Shown here piece after piece: positions 1 through 9,515 of a stretch of DNA of 50,933 nucleotides; position 1 is the first letter of the stretch; the number at the start of each line of letters is the position of its first letter. The stretch comes from Bacteroidaceae bacterium (GTDB taxonomy: Bacteria; Bacteroidota; Bacteroidia; Bacteroidales; Bacteroidaceae). The notes below the pieces were generated by a model that saw nothing but the letters and a program-made list of their open reading frames with translations, had not been told where the DNA came from and ran no database searches. The translations under genes were made by a program, and so were the position numbers. Location: NCBI GenBank assembly GCA_024697945.1, contig JAILRU010000055.1, positions 1 through 50,933 of the forward strand. Reading direction: 5' to 3'.

Positions 1-84
1 ATCTTTGCTATTCTTTGTTTACAAACTCATCAGCCATCCGACATCTAACATCAGCCATCTTACATCCATCTCCGAGGCAAACCA

Positions 85-181
85 ACGAAGCTATAAAAAT
101 GCACTATATGTTCATGAGCCAATTAACCCAGCTTCGTAAGCTATCGAACATAGGGTTCACCAGGCCACGAACCCTATGTTC
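85..181. repeat. Two adjacent inverted repeats (structured intergenic element)
   Basis: The outer pair is ACGAAGCT at 85-92 and AGCTTCGT at 130-137. The inner, stronger one is a perfect 13-bp inverted repeat, GAACATAGGGTTC at 146-158 and GAACCCTATGTTC at 169-181, with a 10-nt loop. Neither strand has a T-run after the second arm, so a standard intrinsic terminator is not supported. It could be a REP-like element, an RNA 3'-end stabiliser or a protein site. Confidence 0.6.
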
Positions 182-270
182 ATAAAAAGAGGAGATTTAC
201 TCGCAAATACATCATACATCTTACATCTGCCATCTTACATCTTCGCTCTTCTCTCGCCCTTGGCATAGTG

Positions 271-358
271 TAGGCAAACCCTTGGCAAGTCCAAAGGGTT
301 TGCCTGGGCTTGCGAAGGGTTTGCTAAGTACTTGCCAAAGGTTTGCCTAACGCCTGTG
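271..358. repeat. 11-bp-period repeat array with two inverted units first
   Basis: Positions 293-358 divide into six 11-bp units: AAAGGGTTTGC, CTGGGCTTGCG, AAGGGTTTGCT, AAGTACTTGCC, AAAGGTTTGCC and TAACGCCTGTG. Alternate units are more alike, so a 22-bp period is also visible. Positions 271-292 hold two units in opposite orientation (TAGGCAAACCC, TTGGCAAGTCC), so the start of the array can fold back. Sequence similarity between units is moderate but the spacing is exact. Confidence 0.65.
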
Positions 359-423
359 TGTTATCGATAAAGACGGAGGCATCGCATTGATGTCCCCGTC
401 TTTTCAATTGTAGTCAGATGCAT

Positions 424-3400
424 TTAATTTGCCGCCATGATGTTCAGGATAGTCACGAAGTCAGCAATGTCAATCTTCTGGTCATGATTAACATCAGCAA
501 TCTCGTTGTATTCATTTTTAGCCATGATATTTAGAACAGTTACCGCATCTGCAATGTCAACCTTGCCATCATCATTCAAATCACCCGGTGTAATAATGTA
601 AACAAAGGTGGCCACTTCACTTTCCTCCATGTCTGGAGCGGCAGCCATTGCCTTGATAACCGTATTCTTATCTATCGTGATAGGTGTGCCGTCATAGACC
701 TTCCGTGCTTCGGAGTTGACACATGGGCATGAACCATCAAGCGTATAGAAGATAGTGGCACCTTCTGTAGCACATGAGAGTTCTACTTGTGTACCCTTTT
801 CTACAATTGAGCCAGAGGCAATGCTTGCAGTCGGAGTGGCAACGGTATTGTTAATTTCCACACTGACGATGGTCTGACCTTCCTTATCTGTTCCTTCCAC
901 AGAGAATGTCAAGGCTGCTGTACCAGGCAATTCGCCAGAAACCGTAATTTCTGCCTTGCCATCTTCGTCAATAATGACTTGCTCTGTCTCTACACCAAGA
1001 ATCATTGGCGAGGAGGTCTTGACGGTTAGCAATTTACCCTTCGATGCCGAGGCGGGCAATACAGAAACCGAGAGTATGGCATTTTCACCATAATTGACTA
1101 CCATCAGTGAGTCGCTCTGAATCTCCTTGATTTCCTGTTCAACAGTAAATTTCTGCTGGTAGTTATCATGCATACGGATGCCTGCATAACTCTTTACGCG
1201 GTTATTCACCAACAGGGTGACTTCTTTCTCCGTGAACGGCTGTGCAGCAATGAAACGAATCTTAGATGCAAAGGTCTCTGTCTCGCTTACGTAACTGGTT
1301 TCTTCATTGAGCAATTCAATAGTACCCTCTACAGCATTCCCATCCTGTATGACACTGATGTTCTCCGTAGTCAGCAGTTCAGACATCATATATTTGTCGA
1401 ATTCCATTTCCACTGCATCCTCGAAAGCATGGGCCATCTTGACCTCTGGCTGTCGAGCTTGCTTCATCGCAATGTTCACTTCTAACTGTGGGGGAGGAAC
1501 AGGCAGCCAATCTGAATAGGTAGTCTCATAACCTTCCTTCTCGAACTTCACTTGCCAAAGACCTTGAGGAACATCCCACTGATACATACCATATTCATCG
1601 GTAAAGAGCGGATTCTCCTGTGCGTACTCCTCCGCATTCCATTTCACGATGTTCTCATGCAGATCGCCATACATATCTTCAACCCTTTCCTTATAGAAGA
1701 CAGTGGCAGTTGCACCTTGTACGCGATTTGATGCTACACCCTCATAGACATAGCCAGAGGGATCCAAAACAGGTGGAACAGGGGGTATTGGTGGTATTGG
1801 AGGAGGTGGTGGAGGAGGACATCCTGGTATAGGAACGACTTTACGTTCTATTGTAGACTCCACTCGCCGCTTAGCCGATTCTTTAGTTCTCTTGATTTTC
1901 CCAAGAATTATTTTATCTGGAACTTTTGTTCCTGGAGGAAGCACCCTATAATCAATAAAGACAGCACGAGACACAAGAGTAGACGTAATAACTTTTACAT
2001 ACCTATCAAGGTATTCAACATTATTTTTGTATTCTGTTACTCGATTACACCCTTCAAGATAAGTTCGGTAGAAGCTTTTCCAATTTCTTGTTATAGTTGT
2101 AGAAACAAGTTCTGGTGAAGATTCCTGCCTATCCTCTTCTCGGATGACACGCACAATAGCAGCATAAGCATTAGTTGATCCTCCAGTAGCGGAGCCAATG
2201 AAAACTAATGAACCAGACTTAGGCTCTATTAGCACCTTTACATCTTCATCCAAGGTGTCGTCCTCATCTTCTGGGACATAATCAGAATGGTCATTAAGAC
2301 TTTCATCTTCTTCGAATCCTTCTTGTTTGAATTTTTCAATCAATTCGTCTGGCGTTAGCTCAGATTCTATGGCCGTAACTGTTGCAATATCATTTCCATT
2401 GCCATCTGTAAAACATGAAGTAGAGCTTCCATCCTCTTCCTTAATGGTTTCCTTGTAAGTGATGTCGCCTACGTATTCATCCATTAAGATTTCATACGAA
2501 ACATCAGCAGAAGGATCAAACATCATATTTTCTACAGTTACAGAGACTTGGGTAGGGAGCGAGGCTGATGAGAACCTGTCAGTGGCAATCCAACGATCCT
2601 TCGTTCCGTCATAATCAGCTCTTAATGAACGAACTTTGCCATCTGAGGTATGGACATGTAACCAAACAAATGGAATAAGCTTTATGTCATGATATGCTAT
2701 ATCGATAAGGAATGTCATCTCTGTCTCAGTGTAAAAATCATATTTGCTACAATTAGTTGTTCCACTGATGAAATCCCAAATCACAGAATACTGTTTTTTA
2801 TAGTATGCATTCCAGAAGGTCATTTCGACATTGTTAACATGGATATCAAGAGGATTGTACACAATCTCCTTGGTTTCAGAAGTCAAAGTTGGTCGAGATG
2901 CTTTTTCAAATATTGCATATACATTATGAGTTGAAAAGTTCTGAGGTTCAATCAATTGACATTCCGTACTCCAATCACCTACAGCATTCGCTTCAACATT
3001 AGAGGCTAAAATGCCATCTATATATATGTTTACCGAAGAACGGGATTCTGCTTTTCCTGAAACTCGAAAATGTTCACTTGCAGTAGATGAGGGAACAACG
3101 ATTTCAATATCCTTAATTTCGGAAGGTGCAGAACCGATAGGCTGTGTTACTGTCTCGTTGTTCAAGTCAAACTGAACTAAAGCACTTGGCGCATAATTAC
3201 CTCCAAGCGTTGGGATAACGCAGAAGCGCACACGGTCAGTGTAGCGAACCATCGGAATGGTAATTTGATTACTATTAACAGTGTAGCTGGTGGTAGAATT
3301 GCCAATCATCACAGAATTCTCAACAATAGAATATGATTCTGGTAAATCGACTATCATCTGTACATTGCTTACGCTGGTAGCGTATGCAGGCTTGAAGTCG

Positions 3401-6216
3401 ATGTGACCAGTCAACGTGAGATAGTTGCCTGCTACGATGCTCGGTTTGTTCACTGAGAACGAAGTGTTGTCGCCTGTATAATAGAGCTTGCTCTCGTCAA
3501 GTGCTGGCACTTCTTCAATAGTTATTCGACTGACGGCTCCGCTCTGAACCTCCACTGTGTTCTTCACATAGTCTGCACCTTCTGCAAGTCCAGTCTGTGG
3601 TAGTTGTGCAAGGTCATAGATAGTGTTGAACAAGCGGCTGCTACCCATAGAAACCAATGTATATTGTCCGTCGGCAAGGTTGCTGATGGTCAGTGAGGCA
3701 TTAGAATAGTTGTATGTCTTCACCAACTTGCCCGAACTGTCATACAACGATCCTACCACAGAGGCATTGCCTGTCGTGGTGAACGTTGCTTGAATCTTAC
3801 CAAGTTCCTTAATGGCAAACGAAATCTCAGCCTTTTGCTCAGTAATGGTTGCTGTGCTTTCCACAGGTTTAAATGAATTTGTGCGGCTTGAAGCTGTCAA
3901 CTTCAGCACATCGCCATCATCTACCTCCTCTAACAACACAATTCTTGGATACTGCACATTGAACTGACTGATAGCATGTTGCTTCGTCTCGTTGTAGATA
4001 GTATATCCTACATTATTGTAATCACTGTACCCATCCTGCGTCTCACCTTCAACTGTTGTATATGTCAAGCCAACAGTGATGATAGCACCCGTAATGGACT
4101 TCAACGATACATCGGGAATGATAAATTCTTCTAATCCGTCAAATCCGTTGTCATAATTAACTGTCTGGCTGATATAATCAGAGGCAGCAAAAGCAACAGA
4201 GGTGGGGACATTGGAAACTTCCATTGTAAACACACCATCTTTGTCTGTCTTAGCACTCAGTGTTTTGCTGTATTTGCCTCCAAAGGTCTGCGAAGCACTG
4301 ATAATGGCTCCGCTTAGTGGAAGTCCTGTTGCCATATCCTTCACCTTGCCTGACAATTGTACCTGAGGAATCGCACTGAGTTGACAGGTGATATTGTTAT
4401 TCTCATCCGTCAGCGTATAGTTCACTTCCTGAGGTGTTACATATGTCATTGCTAGTTCTTGTGACAAGACAACGCGATAGTTCGTCTGATAGCCGACAGG
4501 CAATCCTGTGAGAGATGTACCCTGTGCCACATAGTTGCCATGTGCATCAGTCCAAGTGACTTGCGTCTGGTCCGTTACATCCTGTCCTTCTGGAGTCAAT
4601 ACAGATAGCGAAACATTCTGAGGCTTCGACAAAGAAGTGAAAGTGACGCTTACATCCTCATCCTGCACCTCGACATTGTCTATCTGTCCAAATACATCGC
4701 CTCGTTCATTGCGCAGCACAATGTTCCATGTAGTGTTGCGGATAATGTTGCCAAAGGTGTATTGCATGCGGTCTGTCATCACATAGTGCATACGCTGACC
4801 GCTCTTTATATTGGTCAACTCCAACCACATCTGCGCATAGTCCTGAGGGTTCGTGCTTGTGGGCAGAGAAACAGAAATGCTGCGAATATCTTCTTGGATG
4901 GGGAGAATTGTATAGTCTTTCCATCCTTCAGCATCTTGATATTGAGCTACAGCTGTTGCTGGGACATAAATCACCAACCCTTCAGGTACATAGGTAAACA
5001 CTTGATTTTCGAGTGTGGGTGGTGTCATCGCATAAATGATGAGTGAACTCAGTCGCTCACAGTCATAGAATGCACGATAACCTATATTCTCTATCGTAGC
5101 AGGAAGATACACAGACTCCAGGTTTGTGTAGTCGAAGGCATACGATGGAACTTCGGTTATACCTGTGACACGACTCAAATCAAGCAATGTACAATTTGAG
5201 TAGTTATTGGCAATTCCAAAGTCATTGCTGTTCATCACACCAGCCACTGTAATCATGGCAACGTCGTTTGAACTACTGCCACCGATGACAGCAGAAATAG
5301 CACTATTAAGAGAACCAGGGGTGAAATCATCAACAATCACCTCGCCAAGTTCCATATTCCAATAGTTCTTGTTTGGGTTGTCTGGAACTGCCGGATCATA
5401 TTCAAAGATGCCATACACCTTTGAATTGCCATGAGGCATGATATAGTAGAAACTCTGTGCTGTGGAGATAGTTTCACCTGCCTCGTTTTCCCAGCGCAGG
5501 AACTTAAACCCTGTATTTGTATAGGCATACAGACGTACATTACCTCCCTCTTCTACTGTTGCACTTGTTGTATTGAACGTACCGCTGCCAGCAGGTTTAC
5601 AATCAACAGTTACAGTATAGCATGTTGCCATTGAGTCTGGATTGGCAGGTTCAGACGGGTCATAAACATAGACAGCAGTCAGTTTGGAGTTATGACGCGG
5701 CATTGTGTAGTTAAACGATGTCGATGTCGAAACGGTTTCACCTACTTCATTTTGCCATCCTACAAACAAAAAACCCGTATTGTTGTATGCACGTAGGTTA
5801 ACCTTTTCGCCTGCTGCATACTTCCCGCTTGATGTATTCAACGAACCTGCTCCAACAGGTGAAACATTTGCTTCAAACAAATAATAGGTTGTTGTGTCTG
5901 GCATAGCGGGATTGTCTGGCACAGTTGGATCATATTCATATCTTGCCTGTACCAAAACATCCTTTGATGGCATGGTATAATTGTAACTACTAGATGAAGT
6001 TAGGAGTTTATCACCTTCATACCATCCCTTAAACACATATCCTGTGTTGGCGTATGTCCGCAGATAAACACTGCTTCCTTGTTCGTATGTGCCGCCGCTT
6101 GTGTTGAGCGAACCTGCGCCAAGGGGCGTCACTTCTACACTCAAATTGAACGTAGAAGCAACAGCCAACGATGCTTGTAGCAGACATGCGAGCACAATGC
6201 TTATGAGTCTGTTCAT
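424..6216 (-). CDS. Giant secreted multidomain surface protein with InlB-like repeats, LRR and dockerin-like C terminus (1930 aa)
   Basis: A predicted exported protein of unknown specific role, probably adhesive or carbohydrate-associated. A signal peptide (about 1-20) is followed by three InlB B-repeat-like modules (about 24-95, 112-187, 200-275; each has a G-W core and ends in a Y-DP linker) and a short BspA-type LRR block (about 290-435). A carboxypeptidase-regulatory-like beta domain (about 627-700), long beta-rich regions, a proline run (about 1465-1485), an SdrD/Cna-B-like domain (SGYVYEG) and a chitobiase C-terminal-like domain (about 1790-1870) follow. It ends in two dockerin-like calcium loops, DLNDDGKVDIAD and DVNHDQKIDIAD. 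It is the second gene of an operon, 13 bp after the 925-aa gene. Its paralogue at 10510-17142 has a different C terminus. Domain names rest on motif recognition only. Confidence 0.85.
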   Translation of the reverse strand: MNRLISIVLACLLQASLAVASTFNLSVEVTPLGAGSLNTSGGTYEQGSSVYLRTYANTGYVFKGWYEGDKLLTSSSSYNYTMPSKDVLVQARYEYDPTVPDNPAMPDTTTYYLFEANVSPVGAGSLNTSSGKYAAGEKVNLRAYNNTGFLFVGWQNEVGETVSTSTSFNYTMPRHNSKLTAVYVYDPSEPANPDSMATCYTVTVDCKPAGSGTFNTTSATVEEGGNVRLYAYTNTGFKFLRWENEAGETISTAQSFYYIMPHGNSKVYGIFEYDPAVPDNPNKNYWNMELGEVIVDDFTPGSLNSAISAVIGGSSSNDVAMITVAGVMNSNDFGIANNYSNCTLLDLSRVTGITEVPSYAFDYTNLESVYLPATIENIGYRAFYDCERLSSLIIYAMTPPTLENQVFTYVPEGLVIYVPATAVAQYQDAEGWKDYTILPIQEDIRSISVSLPTSTNPQDYAQMWLELTNIKSGQRMHYVMTDRMQYTFGNIIRNTTWNIVLRNERGDVFGQIDNVEVQDEDVSVTFTSLSKPQNVSLSVLTPEGQDVTDQTQVTWTDAHGNYVAQGTSLTGLPVGYQTNYRVVLSQELAMTYVTPQEVNYTLTDENNNITCQLSAIPQVQLSGKVKDMATGLPLSGAIISASQTFGGKYSKTLSAKTDKDGVFTMEVSNVPTSVAFAASDYISQTVNYDNGFDGLEEFIIPDVSLKSITGAIITVGLTYTTVEGETQDGYSDYNNVGYTIYNETKQHAISQFNVQYPRIVLLEEVDDGDVLKLTASSRTNSFKPVESTATITEQKAEISFAIKELGKIQATFTTTGNASVVGSLYDSSGKLVKTYNYSNASLTISNLADGQYTLVSMGSSRLFNTIYDLAQLPQTGLAEGADYVKNTVEVQSGAVSRITIEEVPALDESKLYYTGDNTSFSVNKPSIVAGNYLTLTGHIDFKPAYATSVSNVQMIVDLPESYSIVENSVMIGNSTTSYTVNSNQITIPMVRYTDRVRFCVIPTLGGNYAPSALVQFDLNNETVTQPIGSAPSEIKDIEIVVPSSTASEHFRVSGKAESRSSVNIYIDGILASNVEANAVGDWSTECQLIEPQNFSTHNVYAIFEKASRPTLTSETKEIVYNPLDIHVNNVEMTFWNAYYKKQYSVIWDFISGTTNCSKYDFYTETEMTFLIDIAYHDIKLIPFVWLHVHTSDGKVRSLRADYDGTKDRWIATDRFSSASLPTQVSVTVENMMFDPSADVSYEILMDEYVGDITYKETIKEEDGSSTSCFTDGNGNDIATVTAIESELTPDELIEKFKQEGFEEDESLNDHSDYVPEDEDDTLDEDVKVLIEPKSGSLVFIGSATGGSTNAYAAIVRVIREEDRQESSPELVSTTITRNWKSFYRTYLEGCNRVTEYKNNVEYLDRYVKVITSTLVSRAVFIDYRVLPPGTKVPDKIILGKIKRTKESAKRRVESTIERKVVPIPGCPPPPPPPIPPIPPVPPVLDPSGYVYEGVASNRVQGATATVFYKERVEDMYGDLHENIVKWNAEEYAQENPLFTDEYGMYQWDVPQGLWQVKFEKEGYETTYSDWLPVPPPQLEVNIAMKQARQPEVKMAHAFEDAVEMEFDKYMMSELLTTENISVIQDGNAVEGTIELLNEETSYVSETETFASKIRFIAAQPFTEKEVTLLVNNRVKSYAGIRMHDNYQQKFTVEQEIKEIQSDSLMVVNYGENAILSVSVLPASASKGKLLTVKTSSPMILGVETEQVIIDEDGKAEITVSGELPGTAALTFSVEGTDKEGQTIVSVEINNTVATPTASIASGSIVEKGTQVELSCATEGATIFYTLDGSCPCVNSEARKVYDGTPITIDKNTVIKAMAAAPDMEESEVATFVYIITPGDLNDDGKVDIADAVTVLNIMAKNEYNEIADVNHDQKIDIADFVTILNIMAAN

Positions 6217-6229
6217 AACATTCTGATGA

Positions 6230-9007
6230 TTACTTGTTCAACATAACTTTCTTACCATTCTGAATATAAACGCCCTTCTTCGTCGGAGCATTCACCTTCA
6301 TACCATCAATGGAGTAAATGGAAGTATTATTTTTTTCATCATGGCGAACATCTTCAATACCAGTTGCCATATTATCGAAATGGACAACAAAACGATTCGT
6401 GTATGTTCCTGCTTTTGCAGAGAATGTATAACCATTACCTTCCGTCAGGACAACGCTCTTGTTTTCTGCCTTGTCCTCAAGAATCACATTATACTCATTC
6501 ACTTCGTTTGTGAGAGTAATTGTGTAAAGTCCTTCTTTACCAAAGTATGTAGAGAGGTTAACAGAACCATCTGCAAAAGGACGCTCATTGATAGCGTAAT
6601 TTATTCCATTCAACGATGTGTATATCTGCGAGACAGAAGTATCAGTGCTCATGAACTTGCTTGCATCCTTTTCCATTTCGTATTGCAGAGAAGCGTTTTC
6701 ATTCAATACGATTCGTGTATGGTCCGTATTGTTGTCATCCGAAAGGTTGAGGTTAACAATGGTACGAGGTAACATGGTTGCATTTGCCTTGTCGTGCTTT
6801 GCATATGCAGGAGCCTCAATGGTACGGACATTACGGTTTGTTTGACGTCCATTCTTACTAAATACAATATTACCCTTTTCTATAGGACGCTGTACGAAGA
6901 AAGCTTCTCCTGGGCAAAGAATATATGAGTCATCCAATGGACTATATGCCTCATATGTGTTGTAATTCATATTCCACACGGTAATTGGAGCTTCGAAATC
7001 CATGAAGCGAGTGTCATAGTAGCAAGGATAAGGATTACCTATGAAATTCCAACTGCGGTTATGGGTGAATTCACTTGGGTACTCATTCAATGTTACTATA
7101 ACGTCTGTTGTACGGAAAATGTCGTTCTTTTTGGCATTATTGATTGCCTTCATGTGAAAACCGCTATAGTCTTGCCAATTTGATCCGACATAACGACTGC
7201 TCTGAATTATATAGCCTTCACCTGCATTCATTATATCGTCATTGCCAAGTTTAACCCAAGTCTCAGCAGTTTCGCCGTTGGCTCGTTTCTGACCGTCATA
7301 CTTACGTACAATCCAGTTGGTAGAACCATCACAAATAGTCTCAATATCAGTAATCTTAACGTCAAATGGAAGTGATAGGAATGTCCATCTGTCGTTACGA
7401 TTATAGACATCGATTGTTACTTGGTCAGCACGCAGATGAGAGTTGTTCACCAATGAATTATAATTCAGGTTCCTGTCGTAATAGTTGTATTGCAAGTTTG
7501 GATCATACAGCATTTTGAAACTTGACATTGATAGAGTTCCATCTCCATTAACGGTAAGACAACCATATTGGGGATCCATTGCATGTAGTAACTCCACATT
7601 GGGCTTATAGTCTGCTGGAATATTTTCAGGCAGTGTCAAATGTAGCTCAGTGCGTACAGCGATGTTTTCAGGCAGATAATCAATAGGTTTTATCGTTTGG
7701 AACTTGTCCCATCCCGTTGTCTGTTTGTAAGCATTGATGGATAGGGCAGGTACATACAACTCTCGTCCACCCATTTCTAATCCGTTTGGAATTTGGGCAG
7801 TCATGTATGGAGGCTCAATAGACAGACATGTTACTTTCACCAAATTGTCACAATAGTCAAATGGAGCATAATAAGCAAGAACTAAAGAACTTGGAAGTGT
7901 TACTTCTGTAAGACCATCACAGTCATAGAATGCATCGTCACCTATTTGGAAAAGCCCTTCATTGAATTCAATATTTGACAGTGCATAATTATATGCGAAT
8001 GCAGCTTCACCTATATAATATAATTTATTCGGTAATTTGAGATTATTCAAAACCTTACAATTGTAGAAAGCGCAACTATTAATGTGGGTCAATTCCTCTG
8101 AGAAATCAACCTTGATAAGATTGATATTATCATAGAAGGTATAGGAATTAATGGTGTTCAGCGATGAGGGTAATTTAACATACTTGTTGTTATTACATGA
8201 ATAAAATGCACCTTCTCCTAAATAAGTAAGTTCTTCCGGCAAAATAACTTCCTGCAAATTGTCACAGTCTTGGAAAGCATACCGATTGATAGTTTTCAAA
8301 GTCTCAGGGAAATCCATGTTTTTTATTCCATAGCATTGGTAGAAGGCGTGTGCGCCGATAGTAGTCAATTGGGCCGGCAGTTTAACAATCTCCAAGAGTG
8401 AACGCTGATAGAAGAACTCATCTGGCAAAGATTTCATGTTTACATCTGTCATGTCAATCTCCCTCAGTTGAGATAGCCGGTTCTGAATAGTATTGATATC
8501 GGCATCATTAAGCGTACCAGAAAGCTTGATGCTATGTACATCAACAAAGTTTTCTACTTTGCTGAGAATAGAGTCACCCATAGAACCTGGCTCATTTACG
8601 GTGATGTCAAGATGCGTACGCGGTCCGAAATGCATGTTTGAAACAATGGCTTGGTCAGAGCCACTAGCAGTTCCGCCATCTTTCGAATAGGTGGCAATCA
8701 GCAAGTGCTGTTCTTGTCCTCCACAAATATAACTTGCAGAGATACCACTCATTTCTCCACTGGCTTCAACTATTTGAATACCATCAAGCGTTACGCGCAA
8801 ATAATCGTAACCGCTTTCACTACTTACAGCCCAGTCGAAGAACAGAAAGGCTGACTCTTCATTCTCAATGGTCCAAGTTTGAGAAGAAGAAGAGTTATCC
8901 TCATGATTTGTGGAAGTCCAGTCCTCGTAAGTTCCAGACGCGTTTACGGTCATTGTAGCACCTGCAATCAAGACCAACATTGCAAATTTTTTAAAACAAG
9001 ATTTCAT
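6230..9007 (-). CDS. BspA-type leucine-rich-repeat surface protein (925 aa)
   Basis: A predicted exported protein of the BspA/LRR_5 type, a family linked with binding host matrix and other bacteria. A signal peptide (about 1-23) precedes a beta-sandwich-like N-terminal region. Residues about 170-395 are tandem LRR_5 repeats with the AFYxCxxL pattern. The C-terminal half contains WNFIGNPYPCYYDTRFMD and a PGEAFFVQRP motif, both repeated in the 1064-aa paralogue. The tail IYSIDGMKV ending in GKKVMLNK resembles Prevotella C-terminal sorting tails (type IX secretion-like; inference). It is the first gene of the operon with the 1930-aa protein and is preceded by an unusual leader of about 400 nt. 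Base composition looks more AT-rich than in the paralogous operon. Confidence 0.85.
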   Translation of the reverse strand: MKSCFKKFAMLVLIAGATMTVNASGTYEDWTSTNHEDNSSSSQTWTIENEESAFLFFDWAVSSESGYDYLRVTLDGIQIVEASGEMSGISASYICGGQEQHLLIATYSKDGGTASGSDQAIVSNMHFGPRTHLDITVNEPGSMGDSILSKVENFVDVHSIKLSGTLNDADINTIQNRLSQLREIDMTDVNMKSLPDEFFYQRSLLEIVKLPAQLTTIGAHAFYQCYGIKNMDFPETLKTINRYAFQDCDNLQEVILPEELTYLGEGAFYSCNNNKYVKLPSSLNTINSYTFYDNINLIKVDFSEELTHINSCAFYNCKVLNNLKLPNKLYYIGEAAFAYNYALSNIEFNEGLFQIGDDAFYDCDGLTEVTLPSSLVLAYYAPFDYCDNLVKVTCLSIEPPYMTAQIPNGLEMGGRELYVPALSINAYKQTTGWDKFQTIKPIDYLPENIAVRTELHLTLPENIPADYKPNVELLHAMDPQYGCLTVNGDGTLSMSSFKMLYDPNLQYNYYDRNLNYNSLVNNSHLRADQVTIDVYNRNDRWTFLSLPFDVKITDIETICDGSTNWIVRKYDGQKRANGETAETWVKLGNDDIMNAGEGYIIQSSRYVGSNWQDYSGFHMKAINNAKKNDIFRTTDVIVTLNEYPSEFTHNRSWNFIGNPYPCYYDTRFMDFEAPITVWNMNYNTYEAYSPLDDSYILCPGEAFFVQRPIEKGNIVFSKNGRQTNRNVRTIEAPAYAKHDKANATMLPRTIVNLNLSDDNNTDHTRIVLNENASLQYEMEKDASKFMSTDTSVSQIYTSLNGINYAINERPFADGSVNLSTYFGKEGLYTITLTNEVNEYNVILEDKAENKSVVLTEGNGYTFSAKAGTYTNRFVVHFDNMATGIEDVRHDEKNNTSIYSIDGMKVNAPTKKGVYIQNGKKVMLNK

Positions 9008-9077
9008 AGTGTTGAAAATTTAAAATTAAATAATATTTGTTTTTTATATTTTTTTTTTGCGTCTCTTCGGCACATAC

Positions 9078-9115
9078 AAAAAAGCGTGAGATTCAGTCCT
9101 TTTGCCTGTCTCACG
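9078..9115 (-). terminator. Leader terminator upstream of the 925-aa gene
   Basis: On the minus strand CGTGAGA (9115-9109) pairs with TCTCACG (9091-9085), with further CAG/CTG pairing inside, and is followed by C and TTTTTT (9083-9078). Its position inside the presumed 5' untranslated region is what makes it notable. Confidence 0.6.
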
Positions 9116-9409
9116 TTCAGAAGCTCTGGCATTGCTTAGTAGTCGAGACAAGCAACGCCGAAGCCCACGCCGATATGTAATACCTATATTATAGGAATAT
9201 ATTACATACCCCTGGACGTCATTGTTGCTTTGTAGCCTGACTACTGTTTGTGGAACTGCCAGATTCCTGAACGTCAAGAACAAAGCGTCAAGTAACGCCT
9301 TTTCAATATGTAGTGATTCTTGTCCCCACCCTTCCGGCGTAGGCAGTCTTGACATTTTTGCTTTGAAAAGTGCATTTTCTGTGCAAAAAGAGGCACAAAA
9401 CTTCAAGAA
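9078..9409 (-). ncRNA. Candidate structured leader RNA or small RNA upstream of the 925-aa gene
   Basis: A Bacteroidetes-type promoter at 9416-9445 should start a minus-strand transcript near 9409. A terminator-like hairpin with a T-run lies at 9078-9115, about 300 nt on and 70 nt before the 925-aa start codon. Inside is a long AT-rich hairpin (about 9173-9208) with TATGTAAT/ATTACATA outer arms and CCTATA/TATAGG inner arms. This order (promoter, structured RNA, terminator, gene) fits a leader controlled by attenuation or a stand-alone sRNA. No known riboswitch class was recognised. An alternative is a repeat-family ORF of 120 codons in the same strand. Confidence 0.35.
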
Positions 9410-9415
9410 TCGCTA

Positions 9416-9445
9416 CAAAATTATAAAAAAATATAATACGACAAA
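9416..9445 (-). promoter_or_regulatory. Bacteroidetes-type promoter for the leader and 925-aa operon
   Basis: On the minus strand TTTG (9445-9442) is followed after 18 bp by TAATTTTG (9423-9416), matching the TAnnTTTG -7 element. The spacer is a little shorter than the usual 19-21 bp. Confidence 0.5.
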
Positions 9446-9515
9446 AGGTTTTGAAGAAAAAATAATGGGTACTACAGAATAAAAGATGTAAATACGCGTG
9501 CTGGAGACAGACAGG

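Larger units (their letters stand above)
1..423. other. Intergenic region downstream of the 1930-aa surface protein gene
   Basis: No credible gene is seen here. The region holds low-complexity CATCAGCCATC/TTACATC-type repeats at about 30-70 and 205-245, a two-hairpin segment at 85-181, and an 11-bp-period repeat array at 271-358; the last two are listed separately. The same CATC-type repeats recur inside the MMPL gene near 21430 and near 50375, so they are a dispersed simple repeat of this genome. The 1930-aa gene reads towards this region, so part of it is probably its transcribed 3' end. Confidence 0.7.

Noticed and set aside
1..8. Truncated -7 element (ATCTTTG) at the left edge
   Set aside because: The first base of the box and any upstream element are outside the window and no gene starts nearby on that strand.
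146..181. Intrinsic terminator for the 1930-aa gene
   Set aside because: The stem is perfect but no T-run follows it on the minus strand.
9044..9406. 120-codon open frame on the minus strand over the leader
   Set aside because: No recognisable domain; its 3' part is the leader terminator and its start lies at the predicted transcription start. Kept as an alternative explanation of the leader, not as a gene.
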